The notes: generated by a model from the letters alone, not told the origin. Counted from the stretch's first letter, positions 22,224 to 31,976 are shown. The stretch is 64,000 nt of DNA from Comamonas composti DSM 21721 (GCF_000429845.1 NZ_AUCQ01000012.1:62001-126000); one strand, 5' to 3'. Translations and numbers: made by a program.

Positions 22224-24685
22224 GGCAGGTTCTCCTGGGAATGGCTGGGGATGGGGGCGGCACCCGGCGCGGGGCCGGGGAAATCGCGCAGCAGATCGGC
22301 CGCCCAATCGAGGCTGCGGTGACGCAGCCAGGCAGCTGCGAAGGGAAAAGAATCGGAATGCGCAGCAGCGAGCACTGTGTCGATGTCGCGCTGGTCCTGT
22401 GGCGTGGACGCGCCCGCGAAGGCCAGCGTTGCCGTACCCAGGTCGAGGTCGAAAAGACGGTTGCCGAGGCGCGATTGGTAGTAGTAGTCGCGCTTGGGCT
22501 GCGCGGTAGTGACGATTTCGATCTGCCGCCTGTTAAGACCGAAGCCCTCGTAGATCGTGCGAATCTGCGGCTCGGTCGCCTGCGGGTTCGGCAGAAAGAT
22601 GCGGCTCGCGCAGCTCTCGATGATCGCGGGCGCGATGCTCGAATCCTTGATGTCCGCCAGACTCTGCGTGGCGAAGATGACGCTCACGTTCTTCTTGCGC
22701 AGCGTCTTGAGCCATTGGCGGATGCGCGCCGCGAACACCGGGTCATCGAGGAACAGCCATGCTTCATCGAGGATCAGCAGCGTCGGTGCGCCGTCAAAGC
22801 GTTCATCGAACCGTGCAAAGAGGTAATGCAGCACGGCCATGACGGCGGCCTTGCTGTGCATCAGCTCTTCCATCTCAAAGCACTGCACGGAGCCGGAGCC
22901 CAGTCGATCCGAATCCGCGTCCAGCAGCTTGCCGTGGGCGCCGCCGAGCACATAGGGCGCGAGCGCCTGCCGCAGCGCGTTCGATTGCAACAGTACGGAA
23001 AGGCCCGTCATCGTGCGCTGCTCCACCGGAGCTCCGGCCAGGCTTCCCAGCGCCGACCAAATGGCCACCTTCTCCTCGGGGCCGACGGCCACGCCCTCAT
23101 GCCGCAAACGGCCTTCGATCCATTCAGCCGCCCAGGTGCGGTAGCCCTCGCGGTCGATGCGCGCGAGTGGTTGGAAAGCGATCTCGCCATCCAGCCCAAG
23201 GTCGTAGTGCTCGCCGCCCAGGCCCAGGATCGTGGCGCGCATCGAGCGCCCCATGTCGAAGGCGAAGATGCGCGAGCCGCGATAGCGCCGAAACTGCATC
23301 GCCAAAGTGGCGAGCAGCACGGACTTGCCCATACCGGTTGGCCCAGCCACCAGCGTGTGGCCCACGTCGCCGATGTGCGTAACCAGCCGGAACGGCGTCG
23401 CGCCCTCAGTGCGCGTGACGATCAGCGGCGGGCCGTCGAGATGCGCGTTCTTCTCCGGCCCGGCCCATACCGCCGACACCGGCATCAGGTGCGCCAGGTT
23501 CAGCGTCGAGACGATGGGCTCGCGGACGTTGGCGTAGGCATGGCCCGGAATGGACGACAGCCACGCATCCACGGCGTTGAGCGTTTCGGGGATGGTGACG
23601 AAGCCACGCCCCTGGATGACGCGCTCCACCCTGCGCAGCTTCTCGTCGGCCACGGCGGCATCCGCGTCCATGACTGTGACGGTCGCCGTCACGTAGCCGA
23701 AGGCCACTTGATCGCTGCCCAGCTCTTGCAAGGCGGCATCAGCATCGGTGGCCTTGTTGCTGGCGTCGGTATCGACCAGCGGGCTTTCCTGCTGGAAGAT
23801 CGTCTCGCGCAGCAGCGCGATCACGTTTTTGCGCTTGGCGAACCACTGGCGGCGTAGGCGGGAAAGCTCTTTTTCCGCATCGGCTTTGTCGAGGCAGAGA
23901 AAGCGCGTACTCCAGCGGTACGCAAAGCTGAGACGGTTGAGGTCATCCAGAATCCCCGGCCAAGTCGAAGTCGGAAATCCCCGCACCGTCGCCACGCGCA
24001 GGTGCTGGTCGCCCAGCATCGGTGCCAGTCCGCCGATCAGCGCGGAATCGGCCAGCAAGGCATCGAGGTGGAATGGCACCTCTGGCACGCCCACGCGGTA
24101 GCGCCGCGTGGAAATAGTCGAGTGCAGGTAGGTCAGCGTCTGGCTGTCATCGAGCCACGCAATCTCCGGCATCACACCATCGAGCAGGTCGAAAATCCGA
24201 TCCGTCTCCGCGACGAACGCGGTCAGGCGCTCACGCCAGTCCACGCCCTCGGTCGGACGGTTCTCGTACAGCATTCCGACCGCACGGGCGCGGGCCTCCT
24301 CGGGCGGTAGATACACCAGCGTGAGGTGATAGCCGCTCTCGAAATGGTTGCCGGAGTCCTCGAAGGCTGCCCGTCGCTCTTCGTCCACCAGCCAGGACAG
24401 CGGCTCGGGAAACTCCGAGTGCGGGTAGTTGGCGGCGGGCCGGCGCTCGGCTTCGATGAACAAGGCCCAGCCCGAACCCAGCCTGCGCAGCGCGTTGTTC
24501 AACCGTGCTGACGTAGAGATCAGCTCGCCCTGCGTGGCACTGTCGAGGTCTGGCCCCCGAAAGCGCGCCGTGCGCTGGAAGGAGCCATCCTTGTTCAGCA
24601 CGACGCCCGGAGCGATCAGCCCGGCCCAAGGCAGCCAGTCAGCCAGCAAGGCCGGGCGCTGGCGGTATTCGGCAAGGTTCAGCAT
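22220..24685 (-). CDS. trbE: Conjugal transfer ATPase TrbE (VirB4-like)
   Basis: 821 aa from the ATG at 24685. The N-terminal CagE/TrbE/VirB domain occupies about residues 1-400. The ATPase domain has Walker A GPTGMGKS (448-455) and Walker B TLLILDEAWLFLDD (about 640-653), then a KKNVSVIFATQSLADI motif typical of VirB4 proteins. It powers pilus biogenesis and substrate transfer at the inner membrane. Gene order D-E-J is as in other Tn4371-type elements. Confidence 0.96.
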   Translation of the reverse strand: MLNLAEYRQRPALLADWLPWAGLIAPGVVLNKDGSFQRTARFRGPDLDSATQGELISTSARLNNALRRLGSGWALFIEAERRPAANYPHSEFPEPLSWLVDEERRAAFEDSGNHFESGYHLTLVYLPPEEARARAVGMLYENRPTEGVDWRERLTAFVAETDRIFDLLDGVMPEIAWLDDSQTLTYLHSTISTRRYRVGVPEVPFHLDALLADSALIGGLAPMLGDQHLRVATVRGFPTSTWPGILDDLNRLSFAYRWSTRFLCLDKADAEKELSRLRRQWFAKRKNVIALLRETIFQQESPLVDTDASNKATDADAALQELGSDQVAFGYVTATVTVMDADAAVADEKLRRVERVIQGRGFVTIPETLNAVDAWLSSIPGHAYANVREPIVSTLNLAHLMPVSAVWAGPEKNAHLDGPPLIVTRTEGATPFRLVTHIGDVGHTLVAGPTGMGKSVLLATLAMQFRRYRGSRIFAFDMGRSMRATILGLGGEHYDLGLDGEIAFQPLARIDREGYRTWAAEWIEGRLRHEGVAVGPEEKVAIWSALGSLAGAPVEQRTMTGLSVLLQSNALRQALAPYVLGGAHGKLLDADSDRLGSGSVQCFEMEELMHSKAAVMAVLHYLFARFDERFDGAPTLLILDEAWLFLDDPVFAARIRQWLKTLRKKNVSVIFATQSLADIKDSSIAPAIIESCASRIFLPNPQATEPQIRTIYEGFGLNRRQIEIVTTAQPKRDYYYQSRLGNRLFDLDLGTATLAFAGASTPQDQRDIDTVLAAAHSDSFPFAAAWLRHRSLDWAADLLRDFPGPAPGAAPIPSHSQENLP

Positions 24686-24704
24686 GCGATATCTCCCTTT
24701 GCCC

Positions 24705-24989
24705 CTACACGTCCAGCAGCGGCCGGTGCTTGATATGGCGCGCGAAGACTTGCATGAACTGCGGATCGACACGCGCGCCCCAGACCGCCAACGCATGGCC
24801 GGCGATCCAGAGCACCAGGCCCGGAATCCACAGTTGCAGGCCCAAGCCCACGGCCGCGGCCAAGGTGCCATTGGCAATCGCCACCGTGCGCGGCGCGCCG
24901 CCCAGCAGGATCGGCTCGGTCAGCGAGCGGTGCAGTGGCACTTCGAACCCCGGAGCGAACCCCTGCACGCCATCGTGGGCCGCGCTCAT
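24705..24989 (-). CDS. trbD: Conjugal transfer protein TrbD (VirB3-like)
   Basis: 94 aa from the ATG at 24989, overlapping the trbC stop by ATGA. It opens with a VPLHRSLTEPILLGGAPR motif diagnostic of VirB3/TrbD, followed by two short membrane segments (VAIANGTLAAAVGLGLQLWIPGLVLWIAGHAL). VirB3 proteins associate with VirB4 in the inner membrane. Confidence 0.93.
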   Translation of the reverse strand: MSAAHDGVQGFAPGFEVPLHRSLTEPILLGGAPRTVAIANGTLAAAVGLGLQLWIPGLVLWIAGHALAVWGARVDPQFMQVFARHIKHRPLLDV

Positions 24990-25378
24990 ACGACAGCCCC
25001 GCCCGAGAAGCTGAAGAACGACAGGAAGAACGAGGACGCGGCAAACGCGATCGACAGACCGAAGACGATCTGGATCAGCTTGCGAAAACCGCCCGAGGTA
25101 TCGCCGAAGGCCAGCGCCAGGCCCGTGGCGATGATGATGATGACCGCGATGATCCGGGCCACCGGACCCTGGATCGACTCCAGGATGGATTGCAGCGGCC
25201 CCTCCCAAGGCATCGAGGAACCGGCGGCCTGCGCGGTGCCTGCGAGCAGCAGCGTCAGCGCCGCGAGCATCAGGCCCTGCAGGGCTGGGCGTGCCAAGCC
25301 ATCCAGCCGCGCGGGACGGCAGCGCAGGGCAAGCGGGTTTGCAGAAATACGGAAAGCAGGAACGATCATCTGCGTCAT
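24986..25378 (-). CDS. trbC: Conjugal transfer protein TrbC (VirB2-like pilin)
   Basis: 130 aa. A long signal sequence (to about residue 51, TAQAA) precedes the mature pilin with two hydrophobic helices (IIAVIIIIATGLALAFG and IVFGLSIAFAASSFFLSFF) around a short polar loop GDTSGGFRKLIQ. This is the VirB2/TrbC pilin layout. Overlaps trbB upstream and trbD downstream by 4 nt. Confidence 0.93.
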   Translation of the reverse strand: MTQMIVPAFRISANPLALRCRPARLDGLARPALQGLMLAALTLLLAGTAQAAGSSMPWEGPLQSILESIQGPVARIIAVIIIIATGLALAFGDTSGGFRKLIQIVFGLSIAFAASSFFLSFFSFSGGAVV

Positions 25379-26412
25379 GGCAGTTCTCCAGGTTGGTCAA
25401 GGGACAGGGAAGAAAGGTCGGACTGCGACAGCAGCTCCGGGAATGGAGCCTCCAGCGCATCCGCCAGTTGGTAGCCCGCGCCATCGAAGCCGACGACGCG
25501 GGCGATGCTCTCGATGCGGCGCTTGCGTCCGCGCCCGGCGATGTGGATGACCACGTTGACCGCTTCCGCGATCAGCGCACGGGGCGGGTTCTCCGCCACT
25601 TCGAGAATCAGTTGCTCCAGGCGCAGCAGCGCGCCCAGCGCGGAGCCGGCGTGGATGGTGGCGATGCCGCCGGGGTGGCCCGTGCCCCATACCTTGATGA
25701 GATCCAGCGCCTCGGCACCACGCACTTCGCCAACGATCACGCGATCCGGGCGCAGGCGCATGGAAGAGCGCACCAGCTCGGTCATCGACACCACGCCCTG
25801 GCGCGTGCGCAGCGGTACGTGATCGCGCGCCGCGCATTGCAGCTCCACCGTGTCTTCAAGCACCAGCACGCGGTCACCGGTAGCGGCAATCTCGGCGAGC
25901 AAGGCATTGGCGAGCGTGGTCTTGCCCGTGCTGGTGCCGCCTGCGATCAGGATGTTCTGGCGCTCGCGCACGGCGCGCACCAGCAGGCCCGCCTGCGCGG
26001 CGGTCATCATTCCGTCCTCGATGTAGCGCGACAGTGGGATCACGCCAAAGGCGCGCTTGCGCAAGGCGAAGGCCGGCCCCGGCGCGGCGGGCGGCAGGAT
26101 GCCCTCGAAGCGTTCGCCCGTCTCGGGCAGCTCTGCCGTCAACAACGGCTGGCCCCGATGAACTTCCGCGCCAACGTGAGCTGCAACGAGGCGGATGATG
26201 CGTTCGCCATCGGCCTCGGACAGCTCCACGCCCATCGGCGCGCGGCCCGTGGACAGCCGATCCACCCAGAGCGTGCGGTCGGGGTTGAGCATGATTTCCA
26301 CCACGTCTGGGTCTTCGAGCGCGGCAGCGATCAGCGGCCCCATGGCCGTGCGCAGCATCTGGATGCGGCGATCCAGCGAGGTGGCCGTGAAGGAGGAAGG
26401 AACGGCGCTCAT
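25375..26412 (-). CDS. trbB: Conjugal transfer ATPase TrbB (VirB11-like)
   Basis: 345 aa. The N-terminal domain includes VVEIMLNPDRTLWVDR; the RecA-like domain has Walker A GGTSTGKTT (158-166), the Asp box VLVLEDTVELQC, MTELVRSSMRLRPDRVIVGEVRG and the His box GGIATIHAGSALGALLRLEQL. VirB11 ATPases are hexameric and switch the secretion system between pilus assembly and DNA transfer. First ATPase gene of the trb operon, overlapped by the CopG-like gene upstream. Confidence 0.96.
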   Translation of the reverse strand: MSAVPSSFTATSLDRRIQMLRTAMGPLIAAALEDPDVVEIMLNPDRTLWVDRLSTGRAPMGVELSEADGERIIRLVAAHVGAEVHRGQPLLTAELPETGERFEGILPPAAPGPAFALRKRAFGVIPLSRYIEDGMMTAAQAGLLVRAVRERQNILIAGGTSTGKTTLANALLAEIAATGDRVLVLEDTVELQCAARDHVPLRTRQGVVSMTELVRSSMRLRPDRVIVGEVRGAEALDLIKVWGTGHPGGIATIHAGSALGALLRLEQLILEVAENPPRALIAEAVNVVIHIAGRGRKRRIESIARVVGFDGAGYQLADALEAPFPELLSQSDLSSLSLDQPGELP

Positions 26413-26873
26413 AAGGCACGCTCCTGGGCATCCGCGACGGCCGCAGCGCCCTCCGGTCGCGTCGGATCGGTGTGCAGTTCCTCCACCACATCCCGCACCA
26501 GGCTGCGCCCGCGCAGCAAATGCCGTCCGAGCTGTTCGACGAACTGCTCGAAGCGGGCCTTGCCCTGGGCGCGAGCGGCATCCTGATGGGCCTCGGGCAC
26601 GGGTGTGCTCACCGTGAGGAAATAGCGGATGAACAGCGCCAATGTTTCGATGGCAATGTTCTGGTCGCGCTCCAGGCGCTCGGCGTGGCGCGACAGGCGG
26701 TCCAGCCGCTTGGCAATTGCCGCCTCGCGCTGGTCGGCCGCATCGGGCGACAGCCAGGAGGCCAGGGCCGCCGCGACGATGCTGGACTTGGACACGCCCT
26801 TCTTGGCGGCCAGTTCATCGAGCCGCTTGCTGTGCTCCGGCTGGATGAACACATTGAGGCGGTGTTGGGTCAT
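26409..26873 (-). CDS. CopG/ribbon-helix-helix-type protein between traG and trbB
   Basis: 154 aa. The N-terminal 45 residues (QHRLNVFIQPEHSKRLDELAAKKGVSKSSIVAAALASWL) form a ribbon-helix-helix domain; the rest is helical and charged, with LERDQNIAIETLALFIRYFLTVSTPVPE in the middle. It overlaps traG by 4 nt upstream and trbB by 4 nt downstream, so it is translated with them. The placement is constant in Tn4371-family elements, suggesting autoregulation of the trb operon; that is inference. Confidence 0.85.
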   Translation of the reverse strand: MTQHRLNVFIQPEHSKRLDELAAKKGVSKSSIVAAALASWLSPDAADQREAAIAKRLDRLSRHAERLERDQNIAIETLALFIRYFLTVSTPVPEAHQDAARAQGKARFEQFVEQLGRHLLRGRSLVRDVVEELHTDPTRPEGAAAVADAQERAL

Positions 26874-28888
26874 AGGTCGATTCCGTCGTCAGGGTCGAGG
26901 GAAGCCAGCCGGGCCGTGCGCTGCAGGGCCGGATCGAGCTGGCGAGGAAGGGGATGCGGCATGTCGTCGTCATCGAGCAGCCCGAGGTCGGCTGCGGGCG
27001 CAACCAGGTCGGGGTCGTAGGTGACGGCTTCGGAAAGTTCGGGCTGGCGGCGTGGGCCGCTGTCGTCGGCCGAACCCAGGTTCTCCAGCCCATCGGCGGC
27101 GTCGGCCGTCGGTGCGACCGGCATGGCGGGAATCGCCAGCCCGCTCCAGTCGTCGGTGCGTTCCGGTGGCACATCGGCATAGCGCCCCTGCATGGACAGG
27201 GTTGCAAGCACCGGCGGCGGAAGCACGCGCCGCTTGAAATTGCTGTCCGCGTAGTAGCGCAGCTTCTTGGCCTTGATGGGCGCCACGCTGGACACCATCA
27301 CCACGGCCTCGTCGGGCGGAAGCTGCATTACCTCGCCCGGCGTGAGCAGCGGACGTGCCGTCTCCTGGCGCGACACCATCAGATGCCCGAGCCATGGCGC
27401 GAGCCGGTGGCCGGCGTAGTTGCGCTGCGCGCGCAGCTCGGTCGCGGTGCCCAGCGTTTCGGAGATGCGCTTGGCGGTGCGCTCGTCGTTGGTGGCGAAC
27501 GTCACCCGGACATGGCAGTTGTCCAGGATCGAATGGTTCTGGCCGTAGGCTTTGTCAATCTGATTGAGCGACTGGGCGATGAGGAAGCTGCGGATACCGT
27601 AGCCGGCCATGAAGGCCAGGGCCGTCTCGAAGAAGTCGAGCCGTCCGAGCGCGGGGAACTCGTCGAGCATCAATAGCAGCTTGTGGCGGCGCGCGATGCC
27701 ATCGCTGCCGTCGAGCGATTCCGTCAGCCGTCGCCCGATCTGGTTGAGGATCAGGCGAATGAGCGGTTTCGTCCGCGAAATGTCCGAAGGCGGCACCACC
27801 AGGTACAGCGACACCGGATGCTCGGCCGCGATCAGGTCGGCAATGCGCCAGTCGCAGCGCGAGGTGACTTCGGCCACCGTGGGGTCGCGGTACAGGCCGA
27901 GGAATGACATGGCGGTGCTCAACACGCCGGAACGCTCGTTGTCCGATTTGTTCAGGACTTCGCGCGCTGCCGATGCCACCACCAGATGCGGCCCACCACC
28001 GATGTGCGGCGTGGTCATCATCCGATGCAGGGTCAGCTCGAAGGGACAGGCCGGGTCGCTGAGGAAGTTGGCGACTCCGCGCAGCGTCTTGTCTTCGCCT
28101 GCGTAGAGCACGTGCAGGATGGCCCCAACCAGCAGCGCATGCGAGGTCTTCTCCCAATGGTTGCGCCGCTCCAGTGCTCCTTCGGGATCGACCAGAATGT
28201 CTGCGATGTTCTGCACGTCGCGCACTTCGTGCGCGCCGCGCCTCACCTCCAGCAGTGGGTTGTAGGCCGACGACTTCGCATCGGTCGGGTTGAACAGCAG
28301 GCAATGCGAGAAGCGCGAGCGCCAGCCGGCGGTGATGCTCCAGTTCTCGCCCTTGATGTCGTGAATGACGGCCGATGCAGGCCAGCTCAACAAGGTGGGA
28401 ACCACCAGGCCCACGCCTTTGCCCGAGCGGGTAGGCGCGAAGGTCAGAACATGCTCTGGGCCTTCATGTCGCAGGTACTGCTGGCGATGCTGGCCGAGGA
28501 ACACGCCCGCAGGCTGGTCAAGCCCCGCCTTGCAAATGTCCTCCGCGTTGGCCCAGCGAGCCGTCCCGTAGGTCGTGACCAGCTTGGACTGGCGCGAGCG
28601 CCAGATCGACATGCCGATGGCAACCACCACCGCGATCAGGCCGCTGCCTGCGGCAATGGCACCGCCCACGTCAAAGACATGCGGCGCGTAGGCGTCGAAG
28701 AAGAACCACCACTCGAACAGGCGCCAGGGGTGATAGACCGGCGTGCCGAAGAAATCGAACCACGGCGAGCCCAGGCGTAGCTGGTAGCCCAGGGCGGCGG
28801 CCGTCCATTGCGTAGCGCTCCATACGCCAGCGATCACGATGCCGAAGACAACGGCAATCTGACCGAACAGCACGTTCGTTCCTTGCAT
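26870..28888 (-). CDS. traG: Type IV coupling protein TraG (VirD4-like)
   Basis: 672 aa. The N-terminus has membrane segments (about residues 7-35 and 72-96), followed by the soluble ATPase with Walker A TRSGKGVG (153-160), the ISRTKPLIRLILNQIGRRLTE region, Walker B KLLLMLDEFPALG (about 403-415) and SLNQIDKAYG. The C-terminal 70 residues are acidic and probably disordered. It couples the relaxosome to the mating channel. GGGAGG lies upstream of the start, and an 11-bp inverted repeat sits just before it. Confidence 0.96.
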   Translation of the reverse strand: MQGTNVLFGQIAVVFGIVIAGVWSATQWTAAALGYQLRLGSPWFDFFGTPVYHPWRLFEWWFFFDAYAPHVFDVGGAIAAGSGLIAVVVAIGMSIWRSRQSKLVTTYGTARWANAEDICKAGLDQPAGVFLGQHRQQYLRHEGPEHVLTFAPTRSGKGVGLVVPTLLSWPASAVIHDIKGENWSITAGWRSRFSHCLLFNPTDAKSSAYNPLLEVRRGAHEVRDVQNIADILVDPEGALERRNHWEKTSHALLVGAILHVLYAGEDKTLRGVANFLSDPACPFELTLHRMMTTPHIGGGPHLVVASAAREVLNKSDNERSGVLSTAMSFLGLYRDPTVAEVTSRCDWRIADLIAAEHPVSLYLVVPPSDISRTKPLIRLILNQIGRRLTESLDGSDGIARRHKLLLMLDEFPALGRLDFFETALAFMAGYGIRSFLIAQSLNQIDKAYGQNHSILDNCHVRVTFATNDERTAKRISETLGTATELRAQRNYAGHRLAPWLGHLMVSRQETARPLLTPGEVMQLPPDEAVVMVSSVAPIKAKKLRYYADSNFKRRVLPPPVLATLSMQGRYADVPPERTDDWSGLAIPAMPVAPTADAADGLENLGSADDSGPRRQPELSEAVTYDPDLVAPAADLGLLDDDDMPHPLPRQLDPALQRTARLASLDPDDGIDL

Positions 28889-28900
28889 TGGTCAACCTCC

Positions 28901-28928
28901 CACTACGGCACAGGAACGTGCCGTAGTG
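28901..28928. promoter_or_regulatory. 11-bp inverted repeat immediately upstream of traG
   Basis: CACTACGGCAC-AGGAAC-GTGCCGTAGTG. The arms are perfect with a 6-nt centre. It starts 13 bp upstream of the traG start and abuts its ribosome-binding site, so it may be an operator for the transfer operon or an mRNA hairpin affecting traG translation. Confidence 0.6.
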
Positions 28929-29077
28929 CCGAGGATCAAGGCGAGCGTGCAGGTCGGTCAAAGACCGTTGTGGCGGGGATTCAGGCCAAAAGAGCCAGAC
29001 TTATTGCTGTGGCGAAGACAATAAAAATGCCGCATGCGCGAGCGCGCTGCGGCGTGATGAGGTAACAGTGAGACCTT

Positions 29078-29095
29078 CGTCGCGGCGCCGCGACG
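29078..29095. terminator. 18-bp perfect palindrome after the eexN-like gene, possible terminator
   Basis: CGTCGCGGC followed by its exact complement GCCGCGACG, with CCTT and GAGG flanks extending the pairing. It begins 10 bp past the stop of the minus-strand lipoprotein gene. No T-run follows, so intrinsic termination is uncertain; a dyad operator in front of traG is the alternative. Confidence 0.4.
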
Positions 29096-29105
29096 GAGGG
29101 GTGCC

Positions 29106-29336
29106 CTATTGAGGCTTCTGCTCCGGCCGATCACCGAAGAAGCGGCGATTCGCGGCCTCGGCGGCACGTCGGCAGAGTTCTTCGCCGGCCTTCGCGCGCT
29201 CTTCCTTGCACAGGCGCTGGACTTCCTTGAGACGCTCAGGATGGGCCACGAGGAAGTCCACGGTTTCCGTCGGTTGGGATGGCCCACAGGAGGCTGTCAG
29301 TGCAGCGGCCATCAGCAGCGACAGGAATCGGGGCAT
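29106..29336 (-). CDS. EexN-like small lipoprotein (entry exclusion)
   Basis: 76 aa from the ATG at 29336. The signal MPRFLSLLMAAALTASC places the lipidated cysteine at residue 17. The mature 59 residues show TVDFLVAHPERLKEVQRLCKEERAKAGEELCRRAAEAANRRFFG, the pattern of EexN-type lipoproteins, with paired cysteines. Such proteins sit in the inner membrane and block redundant mating between donors. It lies between traR and traG, a usual place in this ICE family. Specificity cannot be told from sequence. Confidence 0.75.
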   Translation of the reverse strand: MPRFLSLLMAAALTASCGPSQPTETVDFLVAHPERLKEVQRLCKEERAKAGEELCRRAAEAANRRFFGDRPEQKPQ

Positions 29337-29361
29337 GGCTTGGGTCCTTTCAGCAGGTGGA

Positions 29362-30288
29362 TCAGGAGTCCTCGGCGGCGCTGGAGCCATCCGCCGAATC
29401 AATGGAGTCCACTCGTGCGATGAACCGAGCCAGCATTTCGGAGGGCTCCACGTCACGGTGCAGCAGATACGTGGCCAGCATCTGCGACTTGCCCGCCAAG
29501 CGCCGGGCCACAACACCTGGCCCACGGCCGGATGCAATGTGCGCGGCGCCCGCCAAACCAAGTGCCAATCCGGCGGAGACTAAGGTCATCATCACCTCAT
29601 AGGACGCCACGCGCTGGGCGATCAGTGGCTGTTGCTCGTAGCGCTGCAAAACGCGATCAACTTGGCGTGCATGGCCTTCGCATATCGCCGGATCGCATAG
29701 CGCCAGCGGATAGCGCAGCACTTCTTCCAACGGAACGTGCTTGTGGGCCAGCACAGGATGGCGAGCTGGGACCGCCACCATCAGCTCGTCTTCCCACGCA
29801 GGCCTGACCACAATGCCGTCGCCCACCTCTTCGGCCATCGAAAAGCCGACGTCATACAGGTCATCGTGCAGACCCTTGATCTGTTGGTCCAACGGCACCT
29901 CAAATAACCGAATGTCAATCTCTGGATCTTCCTCTCGGCACCGTGCCAGCAGCGTCGGCATTCGCGAGGGCGTGATGCCATCGGACAAAGCGATGCGCAA
30001 CTGTCCCTGAAACCCACTGGCGGCGGACTTGACGCCGTCACACGCCTGTTTCAGAGCTTCGAAGATTCGCGGCACCCGCTCCAGGAATGCCATTCCGGCA
30101 AAGGTCAGGCGGGTGCTTCGCGTGGTTCGCGTGAACAGTTGCGCCCCGAGCTCTTCCTCTATCTCCTTGATGGTGCGCGACAAAGGGGACTGATCGATGT
30201 GCAGCTTTTCCGCTGCGCGGCCAAAGTGAAGTTCTTCGGCCACCGCTATAAAGCAACGCAAATGCCGAAGCTCCATGGTGTATCTCAT
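29362..30288 (-). CDS. traR: LysR-type regulator (TraR position of Tn4371-type ICEs)
   Basis: 308 aa from the ATG at 30288; a second in-frame ATG at 30276 (MELRHLRCF) is equally plausible. The N-terminal winged helix-turn-helix reads LRHLRCFIAVAEELHFGRAAEKLHIDQSPLSRTIKEIEEELGAQLFTRTTRSTRLT, followed by a LysR substrate-binding domain. Tn4371-type ICEs carry a LysR-type gene called traR at this position next to traG. It also abuts etfA of the cargo (5 bp apart, same strand), so it could have been recruited to control the catabolic genes. Its ligand is unknown. Confidence 0.8.
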   Translation of the reverse strand: MRYTMELRHLRCFIAVAEELHFGRAAEKLHIDQSPLSRTIKEIEEELGAQLFTRTTRSTRLTFAGMAFLERVPRIFEALKQACDGVKSAASGFQGQLRIALSDGITPSRMPTLLARCREEDPEIDIRLFEVPLDQQIKGLHDDLYDVGFSMAEEVGDGIVVRPAWEDELMVAVPARHPVLAHKHVPLEEVLRYPLALCDPAICEGHARQVDRVLQRYEQQPLIAQRVASYEVMMTLVSAGLALGLAGAAHIASGRGPGVVARRLAGKSQMLATYLLHRDVEPSEMLARFIARVDSIDSADGSSAAEDS

Positions 30289-30293
30289 CCAAG

Positions 30294-31226
30294 TTAAAAG
30301 GCCTTGACGAGTTCCGGCACAGCCGCGAACAGGTCCGCCTCCAGCCCGTAGTCGGCCACGCTGAAGATCGGCGCCTCCGGGTCCTTGTTGATCGCCACGA
30401 TCACCTTGGAGTCCTTCATCCCCGCCAGGTGCTGGATGGCGCCCGAGATGCCGGCGGCCACGTACAGCTGCGGCGCCACGATCTTGCCCGTCTGCCCCAC
30501 TTGCAGGTCGTTGGGGGCGTAGCCCGCGTCCACCGCCGCCCGGCTGGCGCCAATGGCCGCGCCCAGCTTGTCGGCCAGCGGGGTCATGACTTCGTCGAAC
30601 TTTTCCTTGCTCCCCAGCGCCCGGCCGCCCGAGACGATGATCTTGGCGGCGGTGAGTTCGGGGCGGTCGCTCTTGGCGATTTCGCTGCCCACGAAGCTGC
30701 TCTTGCCGGCGTCTGCTGCTGCTGCGGTGGTTTCGACGGCGGCCGAGCCTCCGGTGGCGGCGGCGGCGTCGAAGCCGGTGGTGCGCACGGTGATGACCTT
30801 CACGCCATCGCCGGACTGCACGGTGGCAATCGCATTGCCCGCATAGATCGGGCGCTCGAAGGTGTCGGCGCTCACCACCTTGGTGATGTCGCTGATCTGG
30901 GCCACGTCCAGCTTGGCCGCCACGCGCGGCGCCGCATTCTTGCCCGACGCCGTGGCCGGGAACAGGATGTGGCTGTAGTTGCCGGCGATGGCCAGCACCT
31001 GGGCGGCCACGTTCTCGGCCAGGCCGTGGGCCAAGCCTGCGGCGTCGGCGTGGATGACCTTGGCGACACCGGCGATCTGGGCGGCGGCTTGTGCGGCAGC
31101 GCCGACATTGTGGCCGGCCACCAGCACGTGCACGTCGCCACCGCAAGCGGCTGCAGCCGTCACGGTGTTCAGGGTTGCGCCCTTGATGGATGCGTTGTCG
31201 TGTTCAGCAATAACGAGTACCGACAT
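30294..31226 (-). CDS. etfA: Electron transfer flavoprotein alpha subunit
   Basis: 310 aa. The N-terminal domain begins [37 protein letters not shown]. The C-terminal FAD-binding domain includes [104 protein letters not shown] accepts electrons from acyl-CoA dehydrogenases and passes them to ETF:ubiquinone oxidoreductase. Directly follows etfB. A cargo-borne ETF next to an acyl-CoA dehydrogenase gene suggests dedicated electron transfer for this pathway. Confidence 0.95.
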   Translation of the reverse strand: MSVLVIAEHDNASIKGATLNTVTAAAACGGDVHVLVAGHNVGAAAQAAAQIAGVAKVIHADAAGLAHGLAENVAAQVLAIAGNYSHILFPATASGKNAAPRVAAKLDVAQISDITKVVSADTFERPIYAGNAIATVQSGDGVKVITVRTTGFDAAAATGGSAAVETTAAAADAGKSSFVGSEIAKSDRPELTAAKIIVSGGRALGSKEKFDEVMTPLADKLGAAIGASRAAVDAGYAPNDLQVGQTGKIVAPQLYVAAGISGAIQHLAGMKDSKVIVAINKDPEAPIFSVADYGLEADLFAAVPELVKAF

Positions 31227-31976
31227 TTAGATCACCTTCGCTTCGTTCTTGAGTTTTTCGACCAGGGCGGCCACGTCAGCCACCTTCACGCCGGCGCCGC
31301 GCTTGGCGGGTTCGGTCACCTTCAGGGTCTTCAGGCGCGGGGCGACTTGAACGCCGAGGTCTTCGGGCTTGATGGTGTCCAGCGGCTTTTTCTTGGCCTT
31401 CATGATGTTGGGCAAGGTGACGTAGCGCGGTTCGTTCAGACGCAGGTCGGCGGTGATGACCGCGGGCAGCGTGAGGCTAAGGGTTTCCAGGCCGCCGTCC
31501 ACTTCGCGGGTCACGGCTGCCTTGTCGCCGGCGAGCTCGACCTTGGAGGCGAAGGTGGCTTGCGGTAGACCGGCCAGCGCCGCCAGCATCTGGCCGGTCT
31601 GGTTGCAGTCGTCGTCGATGGCCTGCTTGCCCAGGATCACGAGGCCGGGCTGTTCCTTGTCGATCAGGGCCTTGAGCAGCTTAGCCACGGCCAGCGGCTG
31701 CAGTTCTTCATTGGTCTCGACTAGGATGCCGCGGTCGGCACCGATGGCCATGGCGGTGCGCAGCGTCTCCTGGCATTGAGACACGCCGCACGAGACGGCG
31801 ACGATCTCCGTTGCCGCGCCTTTCTCCCTGAGCCGCACAGCCTCTTCGACGGCAATCTCGTCGAAGGGGTTCATGCTCATCTTGACATTGGCGATGTCCA
31901 CGCCGCTGCCATCGCTCTTGACGCGGACCTTGACGTTGTAGTCAACCACCCGCTTGACGGGAACCAGGATTTTCAT
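31227..31976 (-). CDS. etfB: Electron transfer flavoprotein beta subunit
   Basis: 249 aa from the ATG at 31976 ([20 protein letters not shown]), the standard family start, rather than an upstream in-frame methionine. Shows [18 protein letters not shown] and the ETF-beta signature [27 protein letters not shown]. It binds AMP and partners EtfA. The gene starts 24 bp after the upstream acyl-CoA dehydrogenase gene, in the same operon. Confidence 0.95.
   Translation of the reverse strand: MKILVPVKRVVDYNVKVRVKSDGSGVDIANVKMSMNPFDEIAVEEAVRLREKGAATEIVAVSCGVSQCQETLRTAMAIGADRGILVETNEELQPLAVAKLLKALIDKEQPGLVILGKQAIDDDCNQTGQMLAALAGLPQATFASKVELAGDKAAVTREVDGGLETLSLTLPAVITADLRLNEPRYVTLPNIMKAKKKPLDTIKPEDLGVQVAPRLKTLKVTEPAKRGAGVKVADVAALVEKLKNEAKVI

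Noticed and set aside
29362-31146. 594-codon minus frame
   Set aside because: Only the last 308 codons encode the LysR regulator; the rest is a shadow of etfA.
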